Source: a virus
IMG/VR virus record: IMGVR_UViG_3300044695_003509
Span: 1 to 32,919 of that record
Strand: one strand, 5' to 3'
DNA length: 32,919 bases
The notes beneath the pieces were generated by a model that was given only the letters and a program-made list of their open reading frames with translations, searched no databases and had not been told where the DNA came from. Position numbers and translations under genes: made by a program. Positions 24,526-32,468 of the stretch are shown one piece after another (the first letter of the stretch is position 1; each line of letters starts with the position of its first letter).

Positions 24526-25203
24526 ATGGAGTTGAACAGTCTAGTATACGACATGATAAAAGATCTCCTACCGGAAGGTATGGAGGAAACCTATAAGGGT
24601 AAGCGAACAGATAACGGTGCTCCCGGTACTTTTAAAGCAAAAATTACAAAAGCATATGGCGGGGATGTTACTATTGAGAAAGCTAGAAAGTTCAAGAATA
24701 GAGAGAATGCTACTGCATTAGACAAACAACAAGCCAACTGGTTTATTAACTTTCATACCAAAAACGAATCTGCAGATCCTCAATCAGGAAAAGCAGCACC
24801 TTACGGGTCTGGTTACACTCCTGCTCAAGAAGTTTTAGTAGGGTACATTCAAGAACTATCAAACTATATGAAGGAAGAGGGTTTAACTATTGAACCTGCA
24901 CCTGCTGTAAAAATGGAAGATGATGAGGAGAATGCAAAAGATCCTTTAGGTAAAACTGCTTACTACGATCCAAATAACCAAGTAATCGTGCTTTACATTA
25001 CCGGAAGACATTTGAAGGATATTTTAAGATCGTTTGCTCATGAAATGATTCACCACAACCAGAACCTTGAAGATAGGTTGGGTAAAATTGAAACAACTGA
25101 TATTAACGAAGATGACAGCCTGAAAGAAATTGAAAGAGAGGCCTACGAGAAAGGCAATCTATACTTCAGAGGTTGGGAGAATTCAAAAAGAAGTAAAGTT
25201 TGA
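24526..25203 (+). CDS. Zinc metallopeptidase (HExxH), possible head-packaged protein
   Basis: A 225-residue protein with an HExxH zinc site: H172, E173 and H176 in FAHEMIHHNQ. A downstream EREA at 203-206 could supply the third, gluzincin-type glutamate ligand. The N-terminus (LVYDMIKDLLPEGMEE, about 6-21) matches the hydrophobic-x-E pattern of other late proteins here. There is no signal peptide. A late-type motif lies 3 bases upstream. If it is packaged and injected, it could cleave host proteins; alternatively it acts in assembly or lysis. Protease class is well supported by motif; location and target are inference. Confidence 0.7.
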   Translation: MELNSLVYDMIKDLLPEGMEETYKGKRTDNGAPGTFKAKITKAYGGDVTIEKARKFKNRENATALDKQQANWFINFHTKNESADPQSGKAAPYGSGYTPAQEVLVGYIQELSNYMKEEGLTIEPAPAVKMEDDEENAKDPLGKTAYYDPNNQVIVLYITGRHLKDILRSFAHEMIHHNQNLEDRLGKIETTDINEDDSLKEIEREAYEKGNLYFRGWENSKRSKV

Positions 25204-25230
25204 TAATACCAATAAAAATTCGTATTTTTA
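25199..25230 (+). promoter_or_regulatory. Bacteroidota-type promoter TTTG-N20-TATTTTTA
   Basis: TTTG (25199-25202) overlaps the end of the metallopeptidase gene. A spacer of exactly 20 bases precedes TATTTTTA (25223-25230), and the ATG at 25237 is 6 bases further on. Confidence 0.62.
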
Positions 25231-25236
25231 GCACAA

Positions 25237-25839
25237 ATGAGAACATACAGAAACTTACACGAGGACGACGATCAAGATTTCTATCTACTACAAGACAGGG
25301 ATTTAATAGTAACAATTAAGAAACCGCATACTGCTGAAGAAGCAAGTGAGGCTTTAAGTAAGAAAGATAATTACGGAAGATACACCAGCACTATGAGAAA
25401 CTCTAAAGTTTCTGATAAGGATGTAGATGACTACTTTGGACCAAGAAGCCCTAACGTTAAGAATGTAAGACTAAGAGCTCGCTTTGAAAAGTTTAAAGAA
25501 GCTAATCCAGAAAGCACAATGGAGTATGGTGAATGGTTAACAAAAGGACCTGTGGGAACTGATATGGGACCATACCCAATTAGAACAAAAGACAACTATG
25601 ATGCTTTCGTAAATAAATTTATAACTAAGCCAAACTTACTTAACTGGACAGTTAAAGGAGATACTTTAGTATTTTCTAAGGACGGTAACCCAGGTAGAAA
25701 CGAAATTAAATCAATCGTTACTACAGTCTTGCAAAATGCTGGCTTCGGTGAAAAATCTTTTACTTTTAAAACAGATGTATCTGAATCAAAGTTAAAAGCA
25801 TTCTTAAAGGAAGAAATACTCAAAGTATATAAAAAATAA
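25237..25839 (+). CDS. Hypothetical 200-residue protein
   Basis: A 200-residue charged protein beginning MRTYRNLHEDDDQDFYLL. The middle has a Lys/Arg-rich stretch (VKNVRLRARFEKFKEANPES), and the C-terminal part (about 137-200) forms an alpha/beta unit ending in the helix ESKLKAFLKEEILKVYKK. There are no cysteines or recognisable catalytic motif. It has its own host-type promoter. The next gene starts 2 bases after its stop and is probably co-transcribed. Function unknown. Confidence 0.62.
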   Translation: MRTYRNLHEDDDQDFYLLQDRDLIVTIKKPHTAEEASEALSKKDNYGRYTSTMRNSKVSDKDVDDYFGPRSPNVKNVRLRARFEKFKEANPESTMEYGEWLTKGPVGTDMGPYPIRTKDNYDAFVNKFITKPNLLNWTVKGDTLVFSKDGNPGRNEIKSIVTTVLQNAGFGEKSFTFKTDVSESKLKAFLKEEILKVYKK

Positions 25840-25841
25840 TT

Positions 25842-26411
25842 ATGTCAGAATCGGTTTTAAAGAAAGAATTTAGAGGAGCAGATCTTCAACGGTTACGTAA
25901 TCTAGTTCAAGGAAAGGTAGGAGAAAAAACTTCTGTTTCGTCCGGTTATACTAAAGACTACGTTGAACGTAAAGAAGGAGAAGTTTGGGAAGAAGACAGC
26001 CGTCAATGGACTGTTAAGAACGGAGTTAAACAAACCATCTCAAAATTACAAGCAGTAAGAGATGTTGCTCTAACACCACTATTCTGCCCGGACTGCAAAG
26101 CGTTGATGAAAGGCCGGTACGATAATCAATTTTATAAAATACACCGTCACTGCTTTGATTGTCATATAAAATTTGAAGCAGAGATTAAAAAGCAGGGCAA
26201 ATGGGAAGAATACCAAAACCAGATTCAGAACTCAGAAATTGACGGAATGATTGATAATTATGAGGTTTGGGTTGACGACTTGCTCAACGAAAGTAACGAC
26301 GGGTTTGTAACAGAAATAGGAGAAGTTGAAAGCTGGTCTAAAGTTAACAGAGACAAAATATTAAAGCAGAAGGAAGAAGCTATAGAGTACTTGAAAAAGT
26401 TAAAGAAATAA
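25842..26411 (+). CDS. Zinc-ribbon protein conserved in T4-like phages
   Basis: A 189-residue protein. The N-terminal half carries FRGADLQRLRNLVQGK and EGEVWEEDSRQWTVKNG, followed by a four-Cys zinc ribbon with C82 and C85 (FCPDCK) and C104 and C107 (HCFDCH). A Lys-rich coiled-coil C-terminus follows (about 165-189). I recognise this arrangement from uncharacterised proteins of other T4-like phages. The ribbon could bind nucleic acid or a protein partner. It lies 2 bases after the previous gene, in the host-type promoter operon from 25199. Confidence 0.7.
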   Translation: MSESVLKKEFRGADLQRLRNLVQGKVGEKTSVSSGYTKDYVERKEGEVWEEDSRQWTVKNGVKQTISKLQAVRDVALTPLFCPDCKALMKGRYDNQFYKIHRHCFDCHIKFEAEIKKQGKWEEYQNQIQNSEIDGMIDNYEVWVDDLLNESNDGFVTEIGEVESWSKVNRDKILKQKEEAIEYLKKLKK

Positions 26412-26413
26412 AG

Positions 26414-26423
26414 CTATTTATTA
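26414..26423 (+). promoter_or_regulatory. Late-promoter-type motif CTATTTATTA
   Basis: It ends 2 bases before the ATG at 26426, the shortest spacing of the set. Confidence 0.55.
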
Positions 26424-26425
26424 AT

Positions 26426-26956
26426 ATGACGAACTCTTTCAACATGTCAAACTGGAGACGTAAATACGTTTTGGTGAGTGAAACCGATAAAGTTTTAGAC
26501 GAGAATATCTACCAGGATAATAAAATGTTAATCTTAAAATCTATCTTAAAAGATGAAAACATCGCAACTGAACAAGAAGCTATGGAAGTTTTTGATATGA
26601 TGGAGAAGTTTGACATGACCCAAGAAGAAGCAATTGCTCAATGGTTAGAATCTAAGTACGAATACGAAAAAGAAAAAGGCGGAGATAGAGGGGACGATAC
26701 TATGCCCGACGATTTGATGGAAGAAGAAAATCCTGTTGATATCATCAGCATGGATGTTCCTTTGTTTATCAGAATGCTTGAATTTGCTAGAGAAGATGCT
26801 TCTACAGATATGGACTTACACGACTTAGCTCAAAAAGCAATTAAGATGAGCAGTGAAGGTGAGCCATTAACTATGATGCACTACGATGAATTAATTACTA
26901 AAGGAGCTCCTGTAGCTGATGCAATGAGCTTATACGAAAAATATTACAAAGCTTAA
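26426..26956 (+). CDS. Acidic late-class protein, unknown
   Basis: A 176-residue acidic, mostly helical protein rich in Met, Glu and Asp. The N-terminus (WRRKYVLVSETDKVLDEN, about 10-27) contains V-S-E in the same place as the L/I-x-E sites of other late proteins. The middle part has a Glu/Asp-rich disordered stretch (about 78-100) and the C-terminus is helical (PLTMMHYDELITKGAPVADA). It is preceded by a late motif and followed 4 bases later by another unknown virion-like gene. A head-associated role is inferred. Confidence 0.6.
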   Translation: MTNSFNMSNWRRKYVLVSETDKVLDENIYQDNKMLILKSILKDENIATEQEAMEVFDMMEKFDMTQEEAIAQWLESKYEYEKEKGGDRGDDTMPDDLMEEENPVDIISMDVPLFIRMLEFAREDASTDMDLHDLAQKAIKMSSEGEPLTMMHYDELITKGAPVADAMSLYEKYYKA

Positions 26957-26960
26957 TACT

Positions 26961-28118
26961 ATGCCTATCCGTAAGAATGCTTCTATGGAGAAATACATCA
27001 AGGACTTTGAAAAGTCTGATGCTCCTCAATTTAAAGGTAAATCCAAAGATAAAAGAATTCAGATGGCTATAGCTGCAAAACTACAAGCTATGGATAAGAA
27101 GATGGAAGAAGGTATTAGTAAATACCAACCCCTCTTTGACGATTTATACACTAAGTATGAAGAGTTTTTAAACAAGTATAGAATTCATAGCGGCAACGAA
27201 TTGATGCATAAATTTAAAGATCCTAAAGTTGGAGTGTATAGCTTGTTAAAAGCTAATTTCGATATACTACCTGGACATAAAGCACAATTAGACGACTTTA
27301 TGCAATCTATAAAAAAAGATGAGCAACTCACTGAAAAGAAAGGTACTCTATGCGGAAGATGTGGACACGTTCACGTTAAAGGAACTCCCTGCCCAAGACC
27401 TTTCAAAGAAGGAGCTAAGCCTGACTACTTAGATTTTGATAAAGATGGCAACACTACTGAACCTATGAAAAGTGCAGTTAAAGACTCTAAAATGAAGCAT
27501 GAGGTTGTCGCTAACGTATTAGGTAAGTTAAAAGAAGCAGAAGTATCCCCTGCTGAAAAAACAGCAAAAGATGCTGAAGTAAAAGCTTTACAGCTTAGAA
27601 AAAAAGCCATTGACGATGAGTTGACTAGAATTCAAAGAGCAGGGCTTACAGAAGGATTAGAAAGAGACTACGAAGGTGAGATGGCTAAATCTCAATTGAT
27701 CTCTATTGTAAAAAATGCTAAGGAACTTTTTGATATGATAGATAACAGTACACAGCTTGAAGGTTGGGTACAATCTAAATTAACAAAAGCAGAAGATTAC
27801 CTTTCAGCAGTAGCAAGCTACCTAGAAGGTCAAAGCATCACTTCAACCACTCCGGTTGTAGTTGCAGAAGAAGCTGTTAAAGACGAAGAGGGGAGTAGCT
27901 TAAGCGTAGGTGATGTAGTTAAAGCCGGCGACGGTGGAATATATCAAGTTATATACTCTTACTCAGAAGGAAAACCTTTCTTAGTACCTTTTGACTTGAA
28001 GAAAAGAAAAGTTAGCAACCTACGAAATAGAATCTATTTTGATAGTGATTCAATGATTCCTAAAAGATTACATAAAGTAATGTCTCATTCTGCTACAAAA
28101 GGCGGGTTTATCAAATAA
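26961..28118 (+). CDS. Modular phage protein with Cys motif and calcium-type loop
   Basis: A 385-residue modular protein. The N-terminus is basic (SKDKRIQMAIAAKLQA, about 28-43). A short Cys motif follows, C131-x2-C134 and C144 (CGRCGHVHVKGTPC). After it, KPDYLDFDKDGNTTEPMK (153-170) contains D158-x-D160-x-D162-G, like a calcium-binding loop. Next is a helical module with LEGWVQSKLTKAEDYLSAV (about 267-285), a segment I recall from other environmental phage structural proteins. The C-terminal part (about 311-370) is SH3-like beta. It follows the acidic late gene by 4 bases. A virion or assembly role is inferred; the function is unknown. Confidence 0.62.
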   Translation: MPIRKNASMEKYIKDFEKSDAPQFKGKSKDKRIQMAIAAKLQAMDKKMEEGISKYQPLFDDLYTKYEEFLNKYRIHSGNELMHKFKDPKVGVYSLLKANFDILPGHKAQLDDFMQSIKKDEQLTEKKGTLCGRCGHVHVKGTPCPRPFKEGAKPDYLDFDKDGNTTEPMKSAVKDSKMKHEVVANVLGKLKEAEVSPAEKTAKDAEVKALQLRKKAIDDELTRIQRAGLTEGLERDYEGEMAKSQLISIVKNAKELFDMIDNSTQLEGWVQSKLTKAEDYLSAVASYLEGQSITSTTPVVVAEEAVKDEEGSSLSVGDVVKAGDGGIYQVIYSYSEGKPFLVPFDLKKRKVSNLRNRIYFDSDSMIPKRLHKVMSHSATKGGFIK

Positions 28119-28136
28119 GTATTATAGATATATTAT

Positions 28137-28649
28137 ATGCTTAACAAACATCAACTCAGGTCTTTAATTAAAAAAACTATTGTAGGGAAACTACAAAGGC
28201 AAGGTATTAACAAATACAAAGAGTATAAAGTTCTAAACCACGTACCTGATTTGATTTCAATCTTGACAGATTTAATGTCTCCGAAGTTTGATTTGTTTGT
28301 TAAGGATATTGAATGGGTATCACCTAAACCACCTACATTTAGAGTTATACTTGAAAACGACCAGTACTTTTACCTATCGGATCTTGCTAGATCTTGGGTT
28401 GCCGAAGTACAGGGCAAGAGGTACTACCTACTAAACTTAGGGGAAGAAGAAATGGCAGTTTCTGCTATCTCGAGAATATTACGCTACGGTAAACCAGTTA
28501 ATCCAGATATGGGTTTTGGAGAAGCTACCGGCAGTACCGGAGGCGGTGGTGGAATGGAAGCACAATTAGACCAAGCACCTGAAGGAGGAGCAGAAGAAGC
28601 ACCCGCAGAAGAAAGACCAGAAGGAATCCCTGACGAATTATTATATTAA
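28137..28649 (+). CDS. Hypothetical protein with low-complexity C-terminus
   Basis: A 170-residue protein. Residues 1-125 look folded (KHQLRSLIKKTIVGKLQRQG, then alternating strands with FRVILENDQYFYLSDLAR). From about 128 on it is Gly/Glu/Ala/Pro-rich and probably disordered, ending GIPDELLY. The N-terminal amphipathic helix resembles those of neighbouring late proteins, but it has no L-x-E site. No clear promoter precedes it in the 18-base gap. The stop overlaps the next ATG (TTAATGG). Function unknown. Confidence 0.6.
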   Translation: MLNKHQLRSLIKKTIVGKLQRQGINKYKEYKVLNHVPDLISILTDLMSPKFDLFVKDIEWVSPKPPTFRVILENDQYFYLSDLARSWVAEVQGKRYYLLNLGEEEMAVSAISRILRYGKPVNPDMGFGEATGSTGGGGGMEAQLDQAPEGGAEEAPAEERPEGIPDELLY

Positions 28650-29356
28650 TGGACGCATTACAGCGCTTTATAGAGCTTAACAGTTATAAATTTCCTAAAG
28701 GATATCCAGATATTAATATCAAGGAAGACAAGGATCTGCTATTCGCTCTTGTAAGGGAAGCAATAAAGGGTATGGATGTAGGGTATCACATAGGAGACTT
28801 TAAGAACCCCGCAGAAAGCCTTTCTGATAGAAACTGGAACTTTAAAAATAAGACAGGTTATTTAGGGACCGGGTTTTACTTTTACGGAGATCTAGAAACT
28901 GCAAAGCAGGACAGCGACTACTTGAAGGGAATTGGAAAAGGAGAAATTTCTGAAATAGACTTATCTAAATACAAACTTTACCGTAGTTCTAATCCTACTA
29001 ACTTCTACGATACAATGTCAGAAGTAACCAAGCAGGTAGGGCAGGCAGCTCCTAATATTCAAGAAGAAGACTTACAATCTCCGGAAATTAAAGAAGTTAT
29101 GGAAGAAATAGTGGATGTAATTACTAAAGAGTTAGGACTTCCCATAGAAGAAGGTACTGTTGTAGGAATTGTTTCTAAGTTTATAAAAGACGTTAGAGAT
29201 AGAGTTAACGGAGAAATGCTTAGTAATAGACTACTAAAAACATTAGGATACGAAGGCATCGACAATAGAGATACTAACCTAGACCACTTTGGAGTAGGTT
29301 CAGTACTATTTACTTATAAACCAGGTTCTGCAAAATTAGTTGCAGATACAAAATAA
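28649..29356 (+). CDS. Putative ADP-ribosyltransferase-like (ART fold) protein
   Basis: A 235-residue protein with a motif order reminiscent of H-Y-type ADP-ribosyltransferases and the ART domains of phage polyvalent proteins. VGYHIGDF (44-51) would carry the NAD-binding histidine and GYLGTGFYFYGD (70-81) the conserved Gly-Tyr block. The late LGYEGIDNRD (199-208), followed by GVGSVLFTYKPG, matches the typical end of such folds. A helical insertion (about 125-190) separates the halves. The third catalytic residue is not evident. T4 Alt and ModA show that phages use such enzymes on host polymerase. The assignment is by motif memory only and remains tentative. Confidence 0.5.
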   Translation: MDALQRFIELNSYKFPKGYPDINIKEDKDLLFALVREAIKGMDVGYHIGDFKNPAESLSDRNWNFKNKTGYLGTGFYFYGDLETAKQDSDYLKGIGKGEISEIDLSKYKLYRSSNPTNFYDTMSEVTKQVGQAAPNIQEEDLQSPEIKEVMEEIVDVITKELGLPIEEGTVVGIVSKFIKDVRDRVNGEMLSNRLLKTLGYEGIDNRDTNLDHFGVGSVLFTYKPGSAKLVADTK

Positions 29357-29370
29357 AATCGTTATATTTA
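29339..29370 (+). promoter_or_regulatory. Bacteroidota-type promoter GTTG-N20-TATATTTA
   Basis: GTTG (29339-29342), exactly 20 bases, then TATATTTA (29363-29370), with the ATG at 29377 after 6 bases. Its -33 box lies in the end of the preceding gene. Confidence 0.6.
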
Positions 29371-29376
29371 GAACAC

Positions 29377-30471
29377 ATGAATACTGAAAAAGTTATAACC
29401 TCTGAGGTGACCAACCGTGTTGTCACTATTGAGAAGTTATTAGAAATCTACAACATCGACCTAGAAATTTGGGAGATTGAGAAAAAAGTAGTTAATACAT
29501 GGGAAGTAGGAGCTAAAGATCCTAACGGAGCAATCGTAACCACACCCCTATTTCAAGTTAAGCTTTGGCTTAAAAAGAAGCAGGTTGCATACGACTTAAA
29601 CGTACTTAGAGCACAGTTCCTAGAAGATCTTAAGAAGTTATCACCGTTAGTTAAAGAATACAAAAGAACTTTGTCTTTAGAAACTCCAAAGTTATTAGAG
29701 ATTAACGTTTTCGATCTTCACTTTGGTAAAGTAGCTTGGGATGAAGAGGTAGGTGAAAACTACAGCATCGACATTGCAACCAAGCGTTTTAATGACTGTA
29801 TTGAATACTTTATTGAAACTTACAGAGGACATAACATCGAGAAGATTCTTTTACCAATCGGAAACGACTTCTTCAATTCAGATAGATCTCACCCATTCAA
29901 TTCAACAACAAGCGGTACTCCTCAAGAAGAAGATGCTCGTTGGCAGAATACATTCAGGAAAGGGAGAGAATTAATCATCAACAACGTACAGAAGTTAACA
30001 CAGCTTGCTCCTGTCGAAATTAAAATCATACCAGGTAACCACGATTACGAAAGAACTTTTTACTTAGGAGACTCACTGGAAGGCTGGTTTTCAAACAACG
30101 ACAACGTAGTAGTAGACAACAGTGCAAACCCACGCAAGTATTTTATGTTTGGAAAATGTTTGATCGGCTATACACACGGTAACAATGAGAAGATCGCAGA
30201 CTTGCCGATGATTATGGCTCAAGAAAATCCCGTACAGTGGGCTAAAACTTTCTACCGTGAATTTCACTTAGGTCATTTACACCACAAGAAAGAAACTCAG
30301 CTTAAGTCTACTAACGAATACCAAGGAGTAATCGTAAGATTTATGAACTCCTTATCAGGGACTGATAGCTGGCATCATAAGAAAGGATACATTGGGGCAA
30401 GAAAATCTGCAGAGGCTTTCCTATGGGATAGCGAGAAAGGTTTGCAAAACCAGACTTACTTCAATATTTAA
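29377..30471 (+). CDS. Calcineurin-like metallophosphoesterase
   Basis: A 364-residue phosphoesterase with the full two-metal motif set: D113-x-H115 in FDLHFGK, N163-D164 in IGNDFF, GNHD at 220-223, H267 in YTHGN and GHLH at 299-302. The first 100 residues form a separate helical domain (TIEKLLEIYNIDLEIWEIEK, then FQVKLWLKKK) like the DNA-binding-type N-terminus seen in related phage phosphoesterases. Members of the superfamily include SbcD/Mre11 nucleases and phosphatases. A DNA-processing role is likely but not proven. A host-type promoter suggests early or middle expression. Confidence 0.85.
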   Translation: MNTEKVITSEVTNRVVTIEKLLEIYNIDLEIWEIEKKVVNTWEVGAKDPNGAIVTTPLFQVKLWLKKKQVAYDLNVLRAQFLEDLKKLSPLVKEYKRTLSLETPKLLEINVFDLHFGKVAWDEEVGENYSIDIATKRFNDCIEYFIETYRGHNIEKILLPIGNDFFNSDRSHPFNSTTSGTPQEEDARWQNTFRKGRELIINNVQKLTQLAPVEIKIIPGNHDYERTFYLGDSLEGWFSNNDNVVVDNSANPRKYFMFGKCLIGYTHGNNEKIADLPMIMAQENPVQWAKTFYREFHLGHLHHKKETQLKSTNEYQGVIVRFMNSLSGTDSWHHKKGYIGARKSAEAFLWDSEKGLQNQTYFNI

Positions 30472-30476
30472 TATTG

Positions 30477-31049
30477 ATGGAGGATATCCTTTTTGAAGAT
30501 TTAATTAATAAGATGTATTCACTTCTGGAGCAAGAAAATCCAGAAGAGCCAGAACCTTTGCCCGGAGTTGATACCTTGAGTAAGGAACAACTGCGTTATA
30601 TTCTAAAGAATAGTAAAGGTAAGATTATGACCGTTGTATACAGAAAGAAAGACGGAAGCATTAGGACTATCAATACACGTACTGGAGTTAAGAAAAACAT
30701 TACCGGAGGTGGATTAAAATACAATCCAGACGAACACGGATATGTTATTTTATGGGACTTAAGGAAACAGGCTTATAGAACAGTTAATTTAAATACAGTA
30801 ACTGCATTAAAAGGTGGTGGAAAAGTATATGCTATAAAAGAAGCTATTGATAAAATGCCACTTTCTTTTAAAAATGGAGGTATTAATTTAACCGGAGAAG
30901 CTGCTTGGAATAAGTGGAAAAGATGGGCAGATCTCAATAGAAGGGATGATTATGTGTATAAAGTATTGGATACTATCAAAAGACAGGGGTACTTTGCTAC
31001 CCCTAAACAGCACCAAGTTTTAGTTACTTGGTTTAACCGGAAGAGGTAA
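30477..31049 (+). CDS. Phage protein with WYL/SH3-like beta domain
   Basis: A 190-residue protein. ATG 30477 is preferred over an in-frame TTG at 30474. The N-terminus (EDLINKMYSLLEQENPEEPE) has the hydrophobic-x-E pattern. Residues about 40-120 form a compact beta domain (IMTVVYRKKDGSIRTINTRTG, then NPDEHGYVILWDLRKQAYRT and VNLNTVTAL), resembling a domain I recall from other environmental phages and loosely a WYL-type fold. A C-terminal helical part has several Trp residues. It begins 5 bases after the phosphoesterase stop, in the same operon. Ligand and function unknown. Confidence 0.62.
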   Translation: MEDILFEDLINKMYSLLEQENPEEPEPLPGVDTLSKEQLRYILKNSKGKIMTVVYRKKDGSIRTINTRTGVKKNITGGGLKYNPDEHGYVILWDLRKQAYRTVNLNTVTALKGGGKVYAIKEAIDKMPLSFKNGGINLTGEAAWNKWKRWADLNRRDDYVYKVLDTIKRQGYFATPKQHQVLVTWFNRKR

Positions 31050-31059
31050 CTATTTATAC
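31050..31059 (+). promoter_or_regulatory. Late-promoter-type motif CTATTTATAC
   Basis: It ends 3 bases before the ATG at 31063 and overlaps the last base region of the preceding stop codon's trailing sequence. Confidence 0.57.
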
Positions 31060-31062
31060 CAT

Positions 31063-32079
31063 ATGAGTACCGAGATTAAATCCTGTTCTTGTGGATGCAA
31101 TTCTTGCGGAAACAAAGCACCTCTGCTTACAGAAGGGATGACCTTTCAACAACGAATTTCAGAAAACCTTTTATACCATATCAATAACGAAAAACCTTTA
31201 ACAGAGAATACTTTCAGATATGGGTCAACAGCTTTTTTGGATTTGTGGAGAGAGGCTAGAACTTTATATTCTAGAAACATTCTGAGTGTAGGGGATGAAG
31301 ATGAGCATATTCTTCTTGAAACAAACTTAGGAGAGTATGGAATGTTTGAAGGAGATAGAGTTCCTTTAGATTTACCAATCCTTGATGAAGGTACCTTCTA
31401 CTCTAAAGAGCATATTGCAACTTACGGAGATGATGAAGGGAATATGGCAAATGTTTACAAACACTACAACGGAAAAGACTTCTATGTAGATACTAACGAA
31501 TATGATTTTGATGCAACTACCTTACATGACCTAAAAGAAAAACTTAAAGGGTATGGATTCATTCACTGGATCAGCGGTAGATTAGAGGAAGAAAATCTTA
31601 AAGAGATTAGTATTAAATCAAGCAATGTTAGAGACCTAATAAGAAGACTATACAACGATTCAAAGTTAGTAGACTTTTTACAATTCAAAGATTTCAGAAA
31701 TGCATTACGGTTCATTAAAAATGCTTCCTTAGATGAGTGGTACGAGTTGATGGCAGATGTTAATACGTACGAAGATACTTTAACAGAAGCTAAGTACCAA
31801 GGTAAGGAAGTAGCTTTAGGAAAACCTAAGAGAGGTGGAGCTAAAAAGTTCTACGTTTACGTAATGAATCCTAAAACTAAAAAAGTAAAGAAAGTTTCTT
31901 TTGGAGACACTTCCGGACTATCAGCTAAGATTAACAATCCTAAAGCAAGAAAAGCCTTTGCCGATCGTCACGATTGTAAGAATAAAAAAGATAAAACTAA
32001 AGCAGGGTATTGGTCTTGTAGATTACCAAGATATGCCTCCTTGCTTGGACTAAAAGGATCTTATTCAGGATACTGGTAA
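31063..32079 (+). CDS. Cys-rich-ended late protein with basic C-terminal domain
   Basis: A 338-residue protein of three parts. The N-terminus has a Cys cluster, C8, C10, C12 and C15 (CSCGCNSCG), followed by LLTEG (21-25), a strong L-x-E site. The middle (about 45-230) is acidic and mixed alpha/beta. The C-terminal domain (about 245-338) is basic and contains KKFYVYVMNPKTKKVKKVSFG, ADRHDC and AGYWSCRLPRY. I recognise that domain from many environmental phage structural proteins. A second L-T-E lies just before it (DTLTEAKYQGK), as if it could be released by proteolysis. A late motif precedes it. A head role is inferred. Confidence 0.65.
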   Translation: MSTEIKSCSCGCNSCGNKAPLLTEGMTFQQRISENLLYHINNEKPLTENTFRYGSTAFLDLWREARTLYSRNILSVGDEDEHILLETNLGEYGMFEGDRVPLDLPILDEGTFYSKEHIATYGDDEGNMANVYKHYNGKDFYVDTNEYDFDATTLHDLKEKLKGYGFIHWISGRLEEENLKEISIKSSNVRDLIRRLYNDSKLVDFLQFKDFRNALRFIKNASLDEWYELMADVNTYEDTLTEAKYQGKEVALGKPKRGGAKKFYVYVMNPKTKKVKKVSFGDTSGLSAKINNPKARKAFADRHDCKNKKDKTKAGYWSCRLPRYASLLGLKGSYSGYW

Positions 32080-32468
32080 TGGTGAAACTGCTAGACATAC
32101 TAAAAACTGTTCTCGAAGAAGAAAAGAAGAAGCGTGATAGATGTCTCCGTATTGCTGACCGTAAATATGATAAACCTTCAGCATACAAATCAGGTGCTGT
32201 AGTTAGATGCCGTCAAGGTGAAATCTGGAAAGATCTGAAAGAAGAAGAACTCGACGAAGCTGAATCATTACATAAATGGTTTAACCGTCAAGGAGCTAAA
32301 GGAAAAGAAAAGGGTTGGGTAGACTGCAATGCACCGGACGGAGACGGAGGATACAAATCCTGCGGAAGAAAAGAAGGAGAGAAACGTTCAAAATATCCTG
32401 CCTGTAGACCAACAGCAGCTCAATGTAAAACAAAAGGAAAAGGAAAAACTTGGGGAAAAACAAAATGA
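32079..32468 (+). CDS. Small basic Cys-rich phage protein (DUF5872-like)
   Basis: A 129-residue basic protein with six cysteines (C22, C44, C83, C95, C109, C116). The N-terminal helix LLDILKTVLEEEKKK has the hydrophobic-x-E pattern. RCLRIADRKYDKPSAYKSGA (21-40) and the second unit LHKWFNRQGAKGKEKGWVDC (64-83), followed by SCGRKEGEKRSKYPACRPT, match motifs I associate with DUF5872-type phage proteins. The paired Cys may bind zinc. It overlaps the preceding stop by one base (TAATG) and the next start by 4 bases (ATGA), so the three last genes form a translation-coupled set. Function unknown. Confidence 0.65.
   Translation: MVKLLDILKTVLEEEKKKRDRCLRIADRKYDKPSAYKSGAVVRCRQGEIWKDLKEEELDEAESLHKWFNRQGAKGKEKGWVDCNAPDGDGGYKSCGRKEGEKRSKYPACRPTAAQCKTKGKGKTWGKTK

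Noticed and set aside
391-31059. CTATTTATA sites as reverse-oriented T4 late promoters (TATAAATA on the - strand)
   Set aside because: There are no reverse-strand genes for them to drive, and they sit consistently just before forward starts; kept only as a puzzle in the findings.
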